The notes: a model not told the origin generated them from the sequence alone. Positions 17,655 through 27,339 are shown, counted from the stretch's first letter. The stretch: 64,000 bases of DNA from Methyloversatilis sp. (GCA_016791045.1 JAEUNO010000026.1:1-64000), one strand, 5' to 3'. Translations and numbers: made by a program.

Positions 17655-19603
17655 GCGGCGAAATCACTCTAGAGCTCGAGCACTGGCGCCTCGAGCGCGA
17701 CGCCGAAGGCATCGCCTGGCTCACTGTCGACCGGGCCGGCGAAAGCGTGAATACGCTGTCCGGCGAAGTCATGCGCGAACTGGCCGGCGTGCTCGACACA
17801 TTCGACACCGTGCCGCCGCGTGGGCTGGTGATCCTGTCCGGCAAGGCAAGCGGCTTCGTCGCCGGCGCCGACATCGCCGAATTCGGACGGGTGAGCGATC
17901 TGGCCGGCGCGCGTGCGTTGATCGAACGCGGCTGGAACCTGTTCAACCGGCTGGCGGCCGTGACTTACCCGACCTGCGCACTGGTGCGCGGCTTCTGCGT
18001 GGGCGGCGGCACCGAACTGGCGCTGGCCTGCGACCGCATCGTCGCGGTGGACGAACCCGGCACCCGCTTTTCGCTGCCCGAAGTGATGCTCGGCATCGTG
18101 CCCGGCTGGGGCGGCATGCTGCGCCTGCCCGCCCGCGTCGGCGCGCCGGCCGCACTCGACATGATGCTGACCGGCCGCGCGCTCGACGTGCGCCGTGCGA
18201 AATCGCTCGGCCTGGTCGACGACATCGCCCCGGCGCGGCTGATGCGCGAGCATGCGGCTGCCGCCGTGCTGTCGGGTGCGCCGCGCAAGCCGCTGCCGCT
18301 GCTGCAGCGCCTGCTGTCCGGGCCGCTGCGCAGTGTGGTGGCGAAGAAGGCGATGGCTGGCGTGGCGAAGCGCGCCAGTCGCCACCACTACCCGGCGCCG
18401 TACGCCATCATCAACATCTGGCGCGATTTCGGCGGCAATGCGCTGGCCGTGCCGGAAGGCCATCCGTCGTCGATGAGCGCACTGGTGGCTCATCCGACCA
18501 CGGCCAACCTGCAGCGCGTCTATCACCTGCGCGAGCGCCTGCGCGGCTTCGGCAAACCGCAGGACGTCGAACTCCCGGTGGTCCGGCACGTGCATGTGGT
18601 CGGCGCCGGTGTCATGGGGGGCGACATCGCCGCCTGGTGCGCGCTGCGCGGCTTTCGGGTGACCCTCCAGGACAGCAGTGCCGAACGCATCGCCCCGGCG
18701 CTGCAGCGCGCCGCGAAGGCCTGGGGCCGCAAGTTCCGGCGCGACCGGCGCGGTCTGCGCGCCGCGCTCGACCGGCTCGTGCCGGACGTGACCGGCGCCG
18801 GTGTCGCGGGTGCCGACGTCATCATCGAAGCCATCTACGAAGACCTCGACGCCAAGCAGGCGCTGTTTCGTGACATCGAGCGGCGCGCGCAGCCCGACGC
18901 GCTGATCGCCACCAACACCTCCAGCCTGCGCATCGAGGACATCGCTGCCTGCCTGCGCATGCCGTCACGCCTGGTCGGCATCCATTTCTTCAATCCGGTG
19001 GCGCAGATGCCGCTGATCGAAGTGGTGAGCGGCGCCGCCAGCGATCCGCTGGCCGTGCAGCGCGCCGCGGCCTTCGTCGGCGCGCTCGACAAATTGCCGC
19101 TGCCGGTGGCCAGCAGTCCGGGTTTCCTCGTCAACGCGGTGCTCGGGCCCTACATGCTGGAAGCGATGAAGTGCGTCGACGAAGGCATGGCACCCGAAGT
19201 GGTGGACCGCGCGGCACAGGATTTCGGCATGGCCATGGGGCCGATGGAACTGATCGATACGGTCGGGCTCGACATCGCGCTGGCCGCCGGTGCGCGGCTG
19301 ACCGGCAGCGCGCAGGCGCCGGCCTGCCTGCAGCGCCATGTCGATGCCGGCCGGCTCGGGCGCAAGACCGGCCACGGATTTTACGAGTGGACCGACGGCA
19401 GGCCGCAGCGCGGTGCGGTATCGTCCGTGCCCGACGGACTGACCGACCGGCTGCTCGCACCGCTGGTCGCCGTCACGCGGCGCTGCGTCGAACAGCAGGT
19501 GGTCGCCGATGCCGATCTGGCCGACGCCGGCCTGATCTTCGGCGCCGGCTTTGCCCCCTGGACCGGCGGCCCGCTGCACCATGAACGCCTGACCCCTCAC
19601 TGA
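17651..19603 (+). CDS. Enoyl-CoA hydratase/3-hydroxyacyl-CoA dehydrogenase fusion (FadJ-like)
   Basis: A 650-residue bifunctional enzyme. The N-terminal crotonase domain carries both catalytic glutamates (GGGTELALACD and FSLPEVMLGIVPGWGG). A Rossmann NAD domain (VHVVGAGVMGGDIAAW, near residue 315) and the 3-hydroxyacyl-CoA dehydrogenase C-domain (FFNPVAQMPLIEVVSG, GFLVNAVLGPYMLEA) follow. It starts at GTG 17651, overlapping the thiolase TGA. The longer frame from 17261 is inside the thiolase gene and is artefactual. It pairs with the thiolase as a FadIJ-like complex. It is shorter than E. coli FadB/FadJ (about 715-730), mainly at the C-terminus. Confidence 0.92.
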   Translation: MSGEITLELEHWRLERDAEGIAWLTVDRAGESVNTLSGEVMRELAGVLDTFDTVPPRGLVILSGKASGFVAGADIAEFGRVSDLAGARALIERGWNLFNRLAAVTYPTCALVRGFCVGGGTELALACDRIVAVDEPGTRFSLPEVMLGIVPGWGGMLRLPARVGAPAALDMMLTGRALDVRRAKSLGLVDDIAPARLMREHAAAAVLSGAPRKPLPLLQRLLSGPLRSVVAKKAMAGVAKRASRHHYPAPYAIINIWRDFGGNALAVPEGHPSSMSALVAHPTTANLQRVYHLRERLRGFGKPQDVELPVVRHVHVVGAGVMGGDIAAWCALRGFRVTLQDSSAERIAPALQRAAKAWGRKFRRDRRGLRAALDRLVPDVTGAGVAGADVIIEAIYEDLDAKQALFRDIERRAQPDALIATNTSSLRIEDIAACLRMPSRLVGIHFFNPVAQMPLIEVVSGAASDPLAVQRAAAFVGALDKLPLPVASSPGFLVNAVLGPYMLEAMKCVDEGMAPEVVDRAAQDFGMAMGPMELIDTVGLDIALAAGARLTGSAQAPACLQRHVDAGRLGRKTGHGFYEWTDGRPQRGAVSSVPDGLTDRLLAPLVAVTRRCVEQQVVADADLADAGLIFGAGFAPWTGGPLHHERLTPH

Positions 19604-19634
19604 CCTCTCATTGAACTTTTTCGAGCACAGAACC

Positions 19635-20030
19635 ATGAATGATTCCGTACAGTCCCTGCCCGACGACCAACCCGCGCTGCGCCTGCTGCCGATGCCGCGC
19701 GACCTCAATGCGGCGGGCGACATATTCGGCGGCTGGGTCATGTCGCAGGTGGACGTGGCCGGTTCGATCGCGGCGATGCGCCGCACCCGCTCGCGCGTGG
19801 TGACGGTGGCGGTCAATTCCTTCGTGTTCCTGCAGCCGATCACGACCCAGTACCTCGTGTCCTTCTATGCATCGGTGGCACGGGTCGGCAACACCTCGAT
19901 CACCGTCGATGTCACGGTCTATGCGGAAACGGGTTACGAAAACATACAGATAAAGAAGGTGGCGGAGGCGACGTTGACCTATGTTGCAGTGGGCGAAGAG
20001 GGGCAGAAGCTGAATATTCCGAAAGATTGA
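19635..20030 (+). CDS. YciA-type acyl-CoA thioesterase
   Basis: A 131-residue single hot-dog-domain thioesterase. The signature PRDLNAAGDIFGGWVMSQVD contains the catalytic Asp region of the YciA/acyl-CoA hydrolase family. NSFVFLQPI is the second conserved strand. It releases free CoA from acyl-CoAs. The ATG at 19635 was preferred over a TTG at 19611. It follows the beta-oxidation fusion by 31 bases and probably shares its transcript. Confidence 0.88.
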   Translation: MNDSVQSLPDDQPALRLLPMPRDLNAAGDIFGGWVMSQVDVAGSIAAMRRTRSRVVTVAVNSFVFLQPITTQYLVSFYASVARVGNTSITVDVTVYAETGYENIQIKKVAEATLTYVAVGEEGQKLNIPKD

Positions 20031-20115
20031 CCGTTACAGCGCTGTACGGTCGCACCGGCCCCGACTTCAGCGGTGAATCGGGCGCCGGCAACGCATCACC
20101 AGACGAGGAGCTGAA

Positions 20116-21423
20116 ATGTCATCACACAAGAAATTTGCCGGTCCCGATCTTCCGTTCGCACGTCTGGCCGTGCTGATCGGATTGACGGTGTCCGGCCAGG
20201 CCATGGCGGCCGGCTTTGCGGTGCAGAACCAGAACGGCGCCGGTACGGCGACCGCCTTTGCCGGTGCGGCCGCCGTCGCGGACGACGCCAGCACGATCTA
20301 CTTCAACCCGGCCGGCATGACCTATCTGCCGATGGGCCACAGCATTTCGGTCGCCGGCACGCTGCTGCACCGCTCGCTGAAGTTCGACGACCGCGGTTCG
20401 AACGCGCTGATCCTGCCGGGCCCGACCGTTTTCCCGCTCGGTGATGAAGGCGGCGAGGGCGGCGGCCTGTCGCTGATTCCGGCCGGCTACTACAGCTATG
20501 CGATCAATGACCGCTTCCGCATCGGTGTCGGCGTGTCGGCCACCTTCGGCAACAAGACCGACTACAACACCACCTTCCTCGGCCGCTTCCAGGGCAACTA
20601 CGTCGACCTGAAGGCGCTGAACATCAATCCGTCGGTGGCCTGGCGCGTCAACGACCAGCTGTCGATCGGCGCCGGCATCAGCTTCGTCAAGCTCGAAGGC
20701 GACATCCAGCAGCAGCTGCCGGTGTCGCCGCTGCTGCCCAATGCACGCAACCGGCTCGAAGCGGACGACACGGCGATGGGTTTCAACGTCGGCCTGATGT
20801 ATCAGGTGACACCGGCCATGCGCGTCGGCCTGTCGTATCGCTCGAAGATCGACTTCCGGCTCAAGGGTGAATCGACACGAACTGAAGCGGGTCCGCTTAC
20901 AGGCGTGACGCCCGCTTTCGCAAGGATCGAGCTGCCGGATACCTTCTCGGTGGCGGTGCATCACCAGATGACCGACCGCTGGGAGGTGATGGGTGACTAC
21001 ACCTGGACCGGCTGGTCGTCCTTCAAGTCGCTCGACGTGCGCGATGAAAACACCGGAGCGCGGCTGACCAATCCGGAGTACGACTTCCGCGACAGCTGGC
21101 GCATCGGTTACGGCGCCGCCTACAAGTACACCGAGGCGCTGAAGCTGCGGTTCGGCGTGGCGTTCGACAAGTCGCCGGTGCATGACGAAACGACGCGCAC
21201 CTTGACGCTGCCGGACAGCGACCGCTACTGGGTGGCGATCGGGGCGCGCTACGCGCTGACGCCGAAATCGACGATCGACGTCGGCTACGCGCACATCTTC
21301 TTCGACCGCGAAGGCATCGACCGGCGCACCATCGTCGGCACCACGCCGACCGGCCAGATCATTCGCGGCAAGTTCGACACCAGCGCCGACCTGCTGTCGG
21401 TGCAGTACAACCAGACCTTCTGA
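20116..21423 (+). CDS. fadL: FadL/OmpP1-family outer-membrane fatty acid transporter
   Basis: A 435-residue outer-membrane beta-barrel that brings long-chain fatty acids or other hydrophobic compounds across the outer membrane. A long signal peptide ends near AMAAGF. The family NPAGMTYL block and the N-terminal GFAVQNQNGAGTATAFAGAAA hatch follow, and the protein ends in a terminal aromatic (QYNQTF). GAGGAGCTGAA precedes the ATG. It lies between two beta-oxidation units, which supports a fatty acid role. Confidence 0.9.
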   Translation: MSSHKKFAGPDLPFARLAVLIGLTVSGQAMAAGFAVQNQNGAGTATAFAGAAAVADDASTIYFNPAGMTYLPMGHSISVAGTLLHRSLKFDDRGSNALILPGPTVFPLGDEGGEGGGLSLIPAGYYSYAINDRFRIGVGVSATFGNKTDYNTTFLGRFQGNYVDLKALNINPSVAWRVNDQLSIGAGISFVKLEGDIQQQLPVSPLLPNARNRLEADDTAMGFNVGLMYQVTPAMRVGLSYRSKIDFRLKGESTRTEAGPLTGVTPAFARIELPDTFSVAVHHQMTDRWEVMGDYTWTGWSSFKSLDVRDENTGARLTNPEYDFRDSWRIGYGAAYKYTEALKLRFGVAFDKSPVHDETTRTLTLPDSDRYWVAIGARYALTPKSTIDVGYAHIFFDREGIDRRTIVGTTPTGQIIRGKFDTSADLLSVQYNQTF

Positions 21424-21432
21424 TGCCGCACC

Positions 21433-21457
21433 GGCCGGCGTCCGCAAGGCGCCGGCC
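21433..21457 (+). terminator. GC hairpin after fadL
   Basis: GGCCGGCG (21433-21440) pairs with CGCCGGCC (21450-21457) across a 9-base loop. Only a weak T-run follows. Possible terminator or attenuator before the next fad gene. Confidence 0.45.
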
Positions 21458-21475
21458 GCCGCGCTGCTTCTGGCT

Positions 21476-21497
21476 TTTCGTTGACCTTTCGTTGACC
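21476..21497 (+). repeat. Tandem 11-bp repeat upstream of second fad unit
   Basis: TTTCGTTGACC occurs twice in tandem, 44 bases ahead of the ATG at 21542. It could be a regulator half-site pair or a doubled -35-like element. Confidence 0.35.
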
Positions 21498-21541
21498 CCG
21501 GCCGCACACCGCGGCTGGCGTTCCGCTTCCGGGAGACCGCC

Positions 21542-23941
21542 ATGTCCCGTCCCATCCCCCTTCAGTTCCGAATCCGTCGTGTCGCCGTGCTCGGTGCCGG
21601 CGTCATGGGTGCGCAGATTGCCGCGCACTGCGCCAACGCGAATGTATCGGTCGTGCTGTTCGACCTCGCCGCGAAGGAGGGCGACCCGGACGGCATCGTC
21701 CGGCGCGCCCTCGACGGCCTGAAAAAGCTCGAACCCGCGCCGCTGGCAACCGCCGACCGGCTGGCGCTGATCGACATCGCCCACTACGACCGCGATCTCG
21801 CGCGGCTGGGCGAGTGCGATCTGGTGATCGAAGCGATCGCCGAACGCATGGACTGGAAGCACGGCCTGTACGAGAAAGTGGCGCCGCATCTGCGCGCCGA
21901 CGCCATCTTCGCCAGCAACACGTCGGGCCTGTCGATCAACGCACTGGCCGACGGTTGCCCGGACAGCCTGCGCAGCCGCTTCTGCGGCGTGCACTTCTTC
22001 AACCCGCCGCGCTACATGTCGCTGGTCGAGCTGATTCCGTCGCGCTCGACCGACGCGGCGCTGCTCGATGCGCTGGAAACCTTCCTGACGACGACGCTGG
22101 GCAAGAGCGTGGTGCGTGCGCTCGATACGCCGAACTTCGTCGCCAACCGGGTCGGCGTGTTTTCGATGCTGGCGGCGATGCACCACACCGAACGCCTCGG
22201 CCTGGGTTTCGACGAGGTCGACGCACTGACCGGCCCGGCGATCGGCCGGCCGAAGTCCGCCACCTACCGCACCGCCGACGTGGTCGGGCTGGACACCTTG
22301 CTGCACGTCGTGAAAACCATGACGGACAATCTGCCGGCTGACCCGTGGCACCGCTACTACACCGCGCCGGCCTGGCTGGCCGCGCTGGTTGGCCGGGGCG
22401 CGCTGGGCCAGAAGACGAAGGCCGGCGTGTATCGCAAGGACGGGCGGCAGATCAAGGTGCTGGATCTGGCGACGCAGGACTACCGCGATTCGGCCGGCGC
22501 CATCGCCGACGAGGTCCAGGCCATGCTCGCCGAGCGCGATCCGCAGATGAAGCTGGCAGCGCTGCGTGCGTCGGCACATCCGCAGGCGCAGTTCCTGTGG
22601 TCGGTCTTCCGTGATGTGTTCCATTATGTCGCCGTGCATCTGGGCGACATCGCCCACAGCGCGCGCGACGTCGATTTCGCGATGCGCTGGGGCTTCGGCT
22701 GGCAGACCGGGCCATTCGAAACCTGGCAGGCCGCCGGCTGGCAGCACGTCGCCGGCTGGCTGCGCGATGACATCGCCGCCGGCCGCACCATGAGTGACGC
22801 CCCATTGCCGGCCTGGGTGTTCGAGCGCCCCGCGGCGCACGAGGCCGCCGGATCGTGGTCGGCGTCGGCCGCCAGGCTGCTGCCGCGTGCATCGTTGCCG
22901 GCCCATGCACGCCAGCTGTTTCCCGAACTCGTGCTCGGCGAGATGCCGCGTGCCACGCACACGATCTGGAAGGGCGACGAGGTGCGGCTGTGGACGCTGG
23001 ATGACGCCGACGGCGCGCGCGCGCCGGTGCTGTCGTTCAAGAGCCGCATGTCGGCCATCGGCCCGAAGGTGCTCGAAGGCGTGCGCGAAGCGATCGCGCG
23101 CGCCGAGCGCGACTTCGACGCGCTGGTGATCTGGCAGCCGCAGGGGCCGTTTTCTGTCGGCGCCAATCTGAAGCAGATCCGGCCGGTGCTCGAAGCGGGC
23201 GATTTCAAGGCGCTGGACCGCGTCATCAACGACTTCCAGCAGGCCTCGCAGGCGATCAAGCACGCCCAGGTGCCGGTCATCACCGCGGTGCAGAACATGG
23301 CGCTGGGCGGCGGTTGCGAGTTCGTCATGCATTCGCCGCGCGCCGTGGTGGCGCTGGAAAGCTATATCGGGCTGGTCGAGGCGGGCGTCGGACTGATTCC
23401 GGCCGGCGGCGGCTGCAAGGAATTCGCGCTGCGCGCAGCGCGCGCCGCCGAAGCGTCGGCGACGAAGGACCCGATGAACTTCCTGCAGTCGGTGTTCCAG
23501 ACCATTGCCATGGCGAATGTGTCGAAAAGCGCGCGCCACGCGCAGGAACTGGGCCTGCTGAAACCGGACGACGTGGTGGTGATGCACGCCGGCGAACTGC
23601 TGCACGTGGCACGCCGCAACGCGATCGCCATGGCGGACAGCGCCTGGCGGCCGGCGCTGCAGGCGTCGAACATCCTGGTGGCCGGACGCAGCGGCATCGC
23701 CACGCTGGAAATGATGCTGGTGAACATGCGCGAGGGCGGCCTGATTTCGGCGCACGACTATCGCGTGGCGCGCGCCGCGGCCGTCGCGCTGTGCGGCGGC
23801 GAAATCGAGACCGGCTCGCGGGTGAGCGAGCAGTGGCTGCTCGAAGTCGAGCGCGCGGAATTCGTCGCGCTGCTGCGAACGCCCGAAACGCAGGCGCGCA
23901 TCGCGCACATGATGGACACCGGCAAACCGCTGCGCAATTGA
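21542..23941 (+). CDS. 3-hydroxyacyl-CoA dehydrogenase/enoyl-CoA hydratase fusion (FadN-like)
   Basis: A 799-residue fusion with domains in the reverse order to FadB. An NAD-binding 3-hydroxyacyl-CoA dehydrogenase comes first (VAVLGAGVMGAQIAAHCA near residue 15, VHFFNPPRYMSLVELIP). A C-terminal crotonase domain follows from about residue 495 (NMALGGGCEFVMHS, EAGVGLIPAGGG). This order and length match Bacillus FadN and its proteobacterial relatives. GGGAGACCGCC precedes the ATG. It runs with the thiolase 10 bases downstream as a FadN-FadA pair, distinct from the FadIJ-like pair upstream. Confidence 0.93.
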   Translation: MSRPIPLQFRIRRVAVLGAGVMGAQIAAHCANANVSVVLFDLAAKEGDPDGIVRRALDGLKKLEPAPLATADRLALIDIAHYDRDLARLGECDLVIEAIAERMDWKHGLYEKVAPHLRADAIFASNTSGLSINALADGCPDSLRSRFCGVHFFNPPRYMSLVELIPSRSTDAALLDALETFLTTTLGKSVVRALDTPNFVANRVGVFSMLAAMHHTERLGLGFDEVDALTGPAIGRPKSATYRTADVVGLDTLLHVVKTMTDNLPADPWHRYYTAPAWLAALVGRGALGQKTKAGVYRKDGRQIKVLDLATQDYRDSAGAIADEVQAMLAERDPQMKLAALRASAHPQAQFLWSVFRDVFHYVAVHLGDIAHSARDVDFAMRWGFGWQTGPFETWQAAGWQHVAGWLRDDIAAGRTMSDAPLPAWVFERPAAHEAAGSWSASAARLLPRASLPAHARQLFPELVLGEMPRATHTIWKGDEVRLWTLDDADGARAPVLSFKSRMSAIGPKVLEGVREAIARAERDFDALVIWQPQGPFSVGANLKQIRPVLEAGDFKALDRVINDFQQASQAIKHAQVPVITAVQNMALGGGCEFVMHSPRAVVALESYIGLVEAGVGLIPAGGGCKEFALRAARAAEASATKDPMNFLQSVFQTIAMANVSKSARHAQELGLLKPDDVVVMHAGELLHVARRNAIAMADSAWRPALQASNILVAGRSGIATLEMMLVNMREGGLISAHDYRVARAAAVALCGGEIETGSRVSEQWLLEVERAEFVALLRTPETQARIAHMMDTGKPLRN

Positions 23942-23951
23942 GGAGACAGTC

Positions 23952-25151
23952 ATGACACGACAGATCCAGGACGCCTACATCGTCGCCGCGAAGCGCACGG
24001 CCGTGGCGCGCAAGAACGGTGCCTTCCGAAACGTGCGGCCGGACGACATGCTGGCGCACGTGCTGCGCGGCACGGTCGACGCCGTACCGGCTTTCGACCT
24101 GAACGACATCGGCGACGTGGTGGTCGGCTGCGCGATGCCGGAAGCGGAGCAGGGCATGAATGTGGCGCGCATCGGCGTGCTGCTGGCCGGCTTTCCGGTG
24201 TCGGTGCCGGGCATCACGGTGAACCGCTTCTGCGCCAGCGGCCTCAACGCCGTGGCCGATGCGGCGATGAAGATCATGACCGGTCAGTGCGACATCGCCA
24301 TCGGCGCCGGCACCGAATCGATGACCGTCATGCCGACCATGATGGGCAACAAGGTCACTGTGAATCCGCGCGCCTTCGAGTCGGACGAACACGTCGCCAT
24401 CGCCTACGGCATGGGTCTGACCGCGGAAAAAGTGGTGCAGCAATATGGCGTGTCGCGCGAGGATCAGGACGCCTTCGCGCTGGCGTCGCACCACAAGGCG
24501 CTGGCGGCGATCGCCGCCGGCCGCTTCCGCGACGAGGTGCTGCCCTACACGGTGCGCAGCCACCTGCCCGATCTCTCGAGCAATACGGTGCGCCTGACCG
24601 AACGGCTGTTCGACACCGACGAAGGTCCGCGCGCCGATTCCAGCGCGCAAGCGCTGGCGAAGCTGCGTCCCGCGTTTTCGGCCCGCGGTTCGGTCACCGC
24701 CGGCAACAGTTCCCAGATGTCGGATGGCGCGGCGGCCGTGCTGCTGATGTCGGAAGCTGCCTTGCAGCGCACCGGTGCGGTACCGATCGCGCGCTTCCGC
24801 AGCTTCGCGGTGGCCGGCGTGCCGCCGGAAATCATGGGCATCGGCCCGGTCGAGGCGATCCCGAAGGCACTGAAGCTGGCCGGCCTCGCGCAGGACGACA
24901 TCGACTGGATCGAACTGAACGAAGCCTTCGCCGCGCAGGCGCTGGCGGTGATGCGCACGCTCGGGCTGGACCCTGCGAAGGTGAATCCGGTCGGCGGCGC
25001 CATCGCGCTCGGTCACCCGCTGGGTGCCACCGGCGCCATCCGCACCGCCACCGTCATCGCCGCCATGCAGCGCGGGGAGGCGCGTACCGGCATGGTGACC
25101 ATGTGCATCGGCACCGGCATGGGCGCCGCAGGGATATTCGAAAGGGTGTGA
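23952..25151 (+). CDS. fadA: Acetyl-CoA C-acyltransferase (FadA-like)
   Basis: A 399-residue degradative thiolase. NRFCASGLNAVADAAMKI holds the nucleophilic Cys. ELNEAFAAQALAV, LGHPLGATGAIRT and CIGTGMGAAGIFERV complete the active site. GAGGAGACAGTC precedes the ATG, 10 bases after the FadN-like gene. It completes beta-oxidation by releasing acetyl-CoA. Convergent with dsbC on the other strand. Confidence 0.94.
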   Translation: MTRQIQDAYIVAAKRTAVARKNGAFRNVRPDDMLAHVLRGTVDAVPAFDLNDIGDVVVGCAMPEAEQGMNVARIGVLLAGFPVSVPGITVNRFCASGLNAVADAAMKIMTGQCDIAIGAGTESMTVMPTMMGNKVTVNPRAFESDEHVAIAYGMGLTAEKVVQQYGVSREDQDAFALASHHKALAAIAAGRFRDEVLPYTVRSHLPDLSSNTVRLTERLFDTDEGPRADSSAQALAKLRPAFSARGSVTAGNSSQMSDGAAAVLLMSEAALQRTGAVPIARFRSFAVAGVPPEIMGIGPVEAIPKALKLAGLAQDDIDWIELNEAFAAQALAVMRTLGLDPAKVNPVGGAIALGHPLGATGAIRTATVIAAMQRGEARTGMVTMCIGTGMGAAGIFERV

Positions 25152-25217
25152 GGCGGGTGGTGAGCGCGCGTCACTGCAGACGGTCGGAACCGGCGCCAAG
25201 CCGGTCCCGGATCGGCC

Positions 25218-25937
25218 TTACTTGATGCCGGCCATGCGCTTTTCGAGTTGCGCGACCGGCACGTAACCCGGAATGCGCTCGCCCGTGCTGAGGAAGATGG
25301 TCGGCGTACCGCGCACGCGGTACTTCTCGCCGAGTGCAGCGGCCTTCTGGAAGCCGGCCATGTCGCACGATGCGACCGCCGATGCCGGCGCAACGTTCGT
25401 GGTCATCCAGTCGCTCCACGCCTTCACGCGGTCGGGCGAGCACCAGATCGCTTCCGATTTCTTCACCGAATCCGGGCCGAGCACCGGCGTCAGGAAGGTG
25501 TAGACGGTCACGTTGTCCATCGTCATCAGTTCCTTCGCCAGCTTCTTGCAGTAGCCGCAGTTCGGGTCCTCGAAGGTGGCGATGACCCGCTTGCCGCTGC
25601 CGCGGACCTGCTTGATCGCCAGCTCGAGCGGCAGCTCGGCGAAGTTGATGCCCGACAGCTGATTCACGCGTTGCTGCGTGATGTTCTGGCGCGATTTCGC
25701 GTCGAGGATTTCGCCCAGGATGAGGTAATTCGCCTTCTCGTCGGTATACAGGATCTCGCCGCCGATGCGGACTTCATACAGGCCGAGATAGGGTGTCTTG
25801 GTGACGCCTTCGACCTTTGAACCGTTGCCGATGGCGGTTTCGACGGCGGTCTTGATCGAATCTTCAACCGGGCCCGCGAAGGCGACCGATGCGGCGGCAA
25901 GCGCGCACATCAGTGCGGCGGTGTGCTTGATGGACAT
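25218..25937 (-). CDS. dsbC: DsbC-type periplasmic disulfide isomerase
   Basis: A 239-residue periplasmic protein with a signal peptide ending about AFA (residue 21), an N-terminal DsbC dimerisation domain and a thioredoxin-like domain with C127-G-Y-C130 (DPNCGYCKKL). The cis-Pro loop is in VRGTPTIFLS. It isomerises wrong disulfides and is kept reduced by DsbD. The start at 25937 has AGGAG six bases upstream; the frame extension to 26012 is not used. It sits 75 bases behind the ubiH-family gene, probably in one operon. Confidence 0.92.
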   Translation of the reverse strand: MSIKHTAALMCALAAASVAFAGPVEDSIKTAVETAIGNGSKVEGVTKTPYLGLYEVRIGGEILYTDEKANYLILGEILDAKSRQNITQQRVNQLSGINFAELPLELAIKQVRGSGKRVIATFEDPNCGYCKKLAKELMTMDNVTVYTFLTPVLGPDSVKKSEAIWCSPDRVKAWSDWMTTNVAPASAVASCDMAGFQKAAALGEKYRVRGTPTIFLSTGERIPGYVPVAQLEKRMAGIK

Positions 25938-26012
25938 GAAAACTCCTGTTGGGGCGCTGTATTCGCGGCCCTGACGGGCCAGCTTCATTGCGTGTGTTGT
26001 TTCGTGCGCCAA

Positions 26013-27179
26013 TTAACCGAGCGCGTAGCGTACCAGCGCATTGCGTAGGACAGGCATGCCCTGTGTCAGGTTCAGCCCGGTATTCCTGAGCCAGGCCAGT
26101 GCCGGCCATGCCGGGCGGAACAGCTCATGCAGTGCATGCGTCGTCAGTTGCAGCGCCTGCACCTCTTCGGCCCGCTTGCGCTCGTAGCGGCGCAGCACGC
26201 GCACATCGCCCAGCACGCTGCGATCGCTGTCGGCCAGCACGCCGGCCAGCACGCGCACGTCGGCAAACCCCAGATTCACGCCGTGACCCGACAGCGGGTG
26301 GATGGCATGCGCCGCGTCGCCGACCAGCGCCACGCCCGGTGCGATCACCTTGGGTACCTGCATCAGGCGCAGCGGAAAACCGGCTGCCGGCGTCACCAGC
26401 TCGAGTGCGCCGAGCACATGCTCGCCGGCGGCCGCCACCTCGATCGCCAGTGTGGCCGCGTCATGTTGCAGCAGTTCGCGACCCCTGGCTTCGGGCGCCG
26501 ACCACACCATGGACATGTGCTGATCCGGCAGCGGCAGGAAAGCCAGTACGCCATCAGGTCTGAACCATTGCCAGGCGCAGCCCAGATGCGGCTTTTCGCA
26601 GCGGAAGTTGGCGATCACGCCCAGTTCGTCGTAGTCGGTGAAATGCGCGTCCAGCCCGACCTGCGTGCGCACCCACGAATTGACCCCATCGGCGCCGACC
26701 ACCAGCGCGGCATCGAGCGTGCGGCCATCTTCCAGCGTCAGCCGCGAGCGGCCGCGTTCGTGCGCCAGCTTCGCCGGCCGCGCCGGGCACAGCAGGGTGG
26801 CATTGGCCTGCCGCTTCACGCCCTCCCACAGCTCGCGCGCGATCAGGCTCGATTCGGCAATCCACGCCAGCTCACCCACGCCGACATCGAACGCCGAAAA
26901 GTCGAGCCGCGCACCGCGGTCGCCGAACACTTCGATGCGGGCGAGCGGCTGCATCCGCGCATGATCGAGATGCGCCCAGGCGCCGACCGACTCGAGAAAG
27001 GCCGCGCTCGACGGGCTGACCGCATACACCCGCGCGTCCCAGCTCCCGACCGGCCACTCCGGCATCCGTCCCTCGACCAGCGCCACCGACAGCTGCGCCC
27101 GGCGCAGCGCCGCACACAGCGCCAGCCCGGGCAGGCCGGCGCCAACGATGACCACATCGAACTTGAAATCCTGCTGCAT
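26013..27179 (-). CDS. UbiH/UbiF/VisC-family FAD monooxygenase
   Basis: A 388-residue flavoprotein hydroxylase of ubiquinone biosynthesis. The FAD motif VVIVGAGLPGLALCAALRR is near the N-terminus, VVGADGVNSWVR in the middle, and GVALVGDAAHAIHPLSGHGVNLGFAD near 280-305. It hydroxylates the quinone ring using oxygen and NADPH; which ring carbon cannot be told from sequence alone. The ATG at 27179 lacks a clear ribosome site. ATG 27233 is an alternative. Upstream is a tRNA fragment reading the other way. Confidence 0.88.
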   Translation of the reverse strand: MQQDFKFDVVIVGAGLPGLALCAALRRAQLSVALVEGRMPEWPVGSWDARVYAVSPSSAAFLESVGAWAHLDHARMQPLARIEVFGDRGARLDFSAFDVGVGELAWIAESSLIARELWEGVKRQANATLLCPARPAKLAHERGRSRLTLEDGRTLDAALVVGADGVNSWVRTQVGLDAHFTDYDELGVIANFRCEKPHLGCAWQWFRPDGVLAFLPLPDQHMSMVWSAPEARGRELLQHDAATLAIEVAAAGEHVLGALELVTPAAGFPLRLMQVPKVIAPGVALVGDAAHAIHPLSGHGVNLGFADVRVLAGVLADSDRSVLGDVRVLRRYERKRAEEVQALQLTTHALHELFRPAWPALAWLRNTGLNLTQGMPVLRNALVRYALG

Positions 27180-27235
27180 CGCGAAAGTGACCGCACGGAT
27201 GAAAGACCCGCGATTGTCCGGCCGGCCCGCCATTC

Positions 27236-27264
27236 TTGACAAGACCCGGTCGCTCCACGACAAT
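27236..27264 (+). promoter_or_regulatory. Sigma-70 promoter in front of the truncated tRNA copy
   Basis: TTGACA (27236-27241), 17-base spacer, GACAAT (27259-27264). It is positioned to start about 10 bases before the tRNA-like sequence at 27281, so it looks like the original tRNA promoter left behind. Confidence 0.6.
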
Positions 27265-27280
27265 CCACGGCCTTTCAAAG

Positions 27281-27319
27281 GGTGATGTAGCTCAGCTGGT
27301 TAGAGCGACGGATTCATAA
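27281..27319 (+). pseudogene. Truncated tRNA(CAU), 5' half only
   Basis: It is identical to positions 1-39 of the tRNA at 28894 (acceptor 5' strand, D arm, anticodon stem and loop through CATAA), then diverges completely. It cannot fold into a tRNA. It marks the left end of the island. Confidence 0.85.
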
Positions 27320-27339
27320 GCAGTTCTTCAGAAAGCATG

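Noticed and set aside
20036..20047. Palindrome TACAGCGCTGTA before fadL as an operator
   Set aside because: Only 12 bases, single copy, and equally explained as a small hairpin; no promoter placed beside it.
21359..23953. 864-codon open frame on the minus strand
   Set aside because: Antisense to the FadN-like gene; no start context, no domain.
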